Below, piece after piece: positions 4,523 through 5,353 of a DNA stretch of 5,353 bases. The stretch is taken from contig JAJZCS010000162.1 of the NCBI GenBank assembly GCA_021829055.1, positions 1 through 5,353 on the forward strand, read 5' to 3'. The position numbers and the translations under genes are program-made. Each line of letters starts with the position of its first letter. Position 1 is the stretch's first letter. The notes under the pieces were generated by a model. That model was not told the origin of the DNA. It was given only the letters and a program-made list of their open reading frames with translations, and searched no databases. This DNA is from Pseudomonadota bacterium (lineage in GTDB: Bacteria > Pseudomonadota > Alphaproteobacteria > Acetobacterales > Acetobacteraceae).

Positions 4523-5353
4523 ATGGAAATCAAGGACCAGATGACGGCCACGGTTCGCCTCACGAAGCAGGCTGCTCAACGACTGAGCGTGTTTCTCGGA
4601 AGCTTGAAGACACCGCCGAAAAACATGAACGATGCACTGAATCTGGCGCTGTCCGACCTGCCGGTTGCCAGCTTCATCGATGAGCTCACCACGCTGCAAC
4701 AGGATGAGCGGAAGTCTCTTATCGCGATCAACGATCGATTCCGTTCCACGGGTTCCCTCAAACGGTCCGACTATTATTTCCTAATTTTGATGGCCAAGCA
4801 GGCAGCTATCGCCTCAAAAAAGGAACAGGTCCGGCATCAGTCCATCCAGGCCGTTCTGGAAATGACCCTCGACCTATGGAATCTCTGCAAGTCTCGGGAT
4901 AACGAAGGCCATCGCGAAAGTTACATGCTTGGCAATATCAGCGGCGGCCACTCCGGCAAGACAAGCCATGCTTTGGCAACACATATTCCGGCCTACATAG
5001 AGCAGTCCAAAAATCATCCCTACCCCGCCACCCTTGAGTTTGCACTCCGAAACCCTGAGATGATGCTGCGTGATGACCTCCGTGGCATCGACGATATCGT
5101 CATCAATCAGATGATGCACAAATATTATAACATTCTACACGGAATGGCTGTCAGATGCCTTTTTCTCCAAACCAAGCAGCCCCTCATCCCATCTGAAAAC
5201 CGCAACTATTTCAAACCAAACCTTTCCGAAAACTTCGGACGAGATGGACAGCTTCATTTTATACACAGTCAGGACAAGAACTTTAGCTTTATGATCGCCC
5301 TGAAAAACATCAATATCTCGGCGAATAACATTGTCGAAGTCGAAGAGTTTTCC
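4523..5353 (+). CDS. Partial unknown protein with RHH-like N-terminus, runs off the window
   Basis: The frame is open from ATG 4523 to the last base: 277 codons with no stop, so the C-terminus is missing. Residues 8-46 fit a ribbon-helix-helix pattern: a short alternating strand TATVRLT (8-14), an amphipathic helix (15-28), then a helix opened by NMNDALNLAL (34-43), much like the S/N-x-x-EAL helix of Arc/MetJ-type repressors. Residues 50-125 are mainly helical (YYFLILMAKQAAIASKKEQ at 84-102). Residues 130-277 look mixed alpha/beta (DGQLHFIHSQ, FSFMIALKNINIS), and I do not recognise them. There is no signal peptide or membrane segment, so it should be cytoplasmic. Codons and base composition are clearly more AT-rich than in the acyltransferase, increasingly so towards the 3' end, which suggests foreign origin. 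A palindrome at its promoter fits autoregulation. The gene is real with good confidence; its function is open. Confidence 0.7.
   Translation, partial: MEIKDQMTATVRLTKQAAQRLSVFLGSLKTPPKNMNDALNLALSDLPVASFIDELTTLQQDERKSLIAINDRFRSTGSLKRSDYYFLILMAKQAAIASKKEQVRHQSIQAVLEMTLDLWNLCKSRDNEGHRESYMLGNISGGHSGKTSHALATHIPAYIEQSKNHPYPATLEFALRNPEMMLRDDLRGIDDIVINQMMHKYYNILHGMAVRCLFLQTKQPLIPSENRNYFKPNLSENFGRDGQLHFIHSQDKNFSFMIALKNINISANNIVEVEEFS

Noticed and set aside
4937..4970. GGHSGKTS stretch resembling a Walker A P-loop in the right-hand gene
   Set aside because: The first Gly of GxxxxGK[ST] falls on Ser (S140), there is no preceding hydrophobic strand and no Walker B is seen; not enough for a P-loop call.
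1..5353. CRISPR array, tRNA or rRNA gene, or complete insertion sequence
   Set aside because: No regularly spaced direct repeats, no cloverleaf or rRNA-like sequence and no transposase motif were seen on either strand.

Overview
The window looks like an accessory region of a GC-rich alphaproteobacterium. The base composition, codon use and the style of the truncated acyltransferase suggest this. No rRNA or other marker is present, so the genus cannot be named. Every convincing gene except one doubtful small ORF is on the + strand. Base composition changes along the window: the acyltransferase at the left is very GC-rich, the central three genes are somewhat less so, and the right-hand gene is clearly more AT-rich. 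This fits a mosaic of segments with different histories.

Layout: (1) positions 1-75 carry what may be the last 24 codons of an upstream gene with a basic GGRPRK tail, followed by about 210 bp without a gene that holds one GC-rich hairpin. (2) Positions 290-1069 hold an acyltransferase-3 (OafA/WecH-like) membrane protein whose family sequence stops near residue 227 and is replaced by a Pro-rich tail; I read this as a truncated gene at a recombination junction near position 970. (3) Positions 1153-4075 hold a compact three-gene block. It contains a DUF2130 protein (long coiled coil plus PD-(D/E)XK-like nuclease core), a ParB/Srx-fold protein whose start overlaps the first gene's stop (ATGA), and, 29 bp later, a 134-residue protein of unknown function. 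(4) Positions 4076-4522 are mostly non-coding. They hold a GC hairpin, a striking 41-bp nested palindrome and a possible small minus-strand ORF, and end in a promoter-like segment with a dyad of ACGT repeats. (5) From 4523 to the window end runs an open gene (277 codons seen, no stop) with a ribbon-helix-helix-like N-terminus and an unrecognised remainder.

How they may work together: the strongest candidate for an undescribed system is the DUF2130-ParB-small-protein block. A coiled-coil protein with a nuclease-like core is translationally coupled to a DNA-binding, possibly nucleotide-switching ParB-like partner. The block sits directly beside a broken housekeeping-type gene, a typical position for a defence or element-maintenance cassette. 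That functional idea is inference. What the sequence shows is the gene order, the stop-start overlap, the motifs and the junction. The right-hand gene could be autoregulated through the ACGT dyad at its promoter, again by inference from its RHH-like N-terminus.
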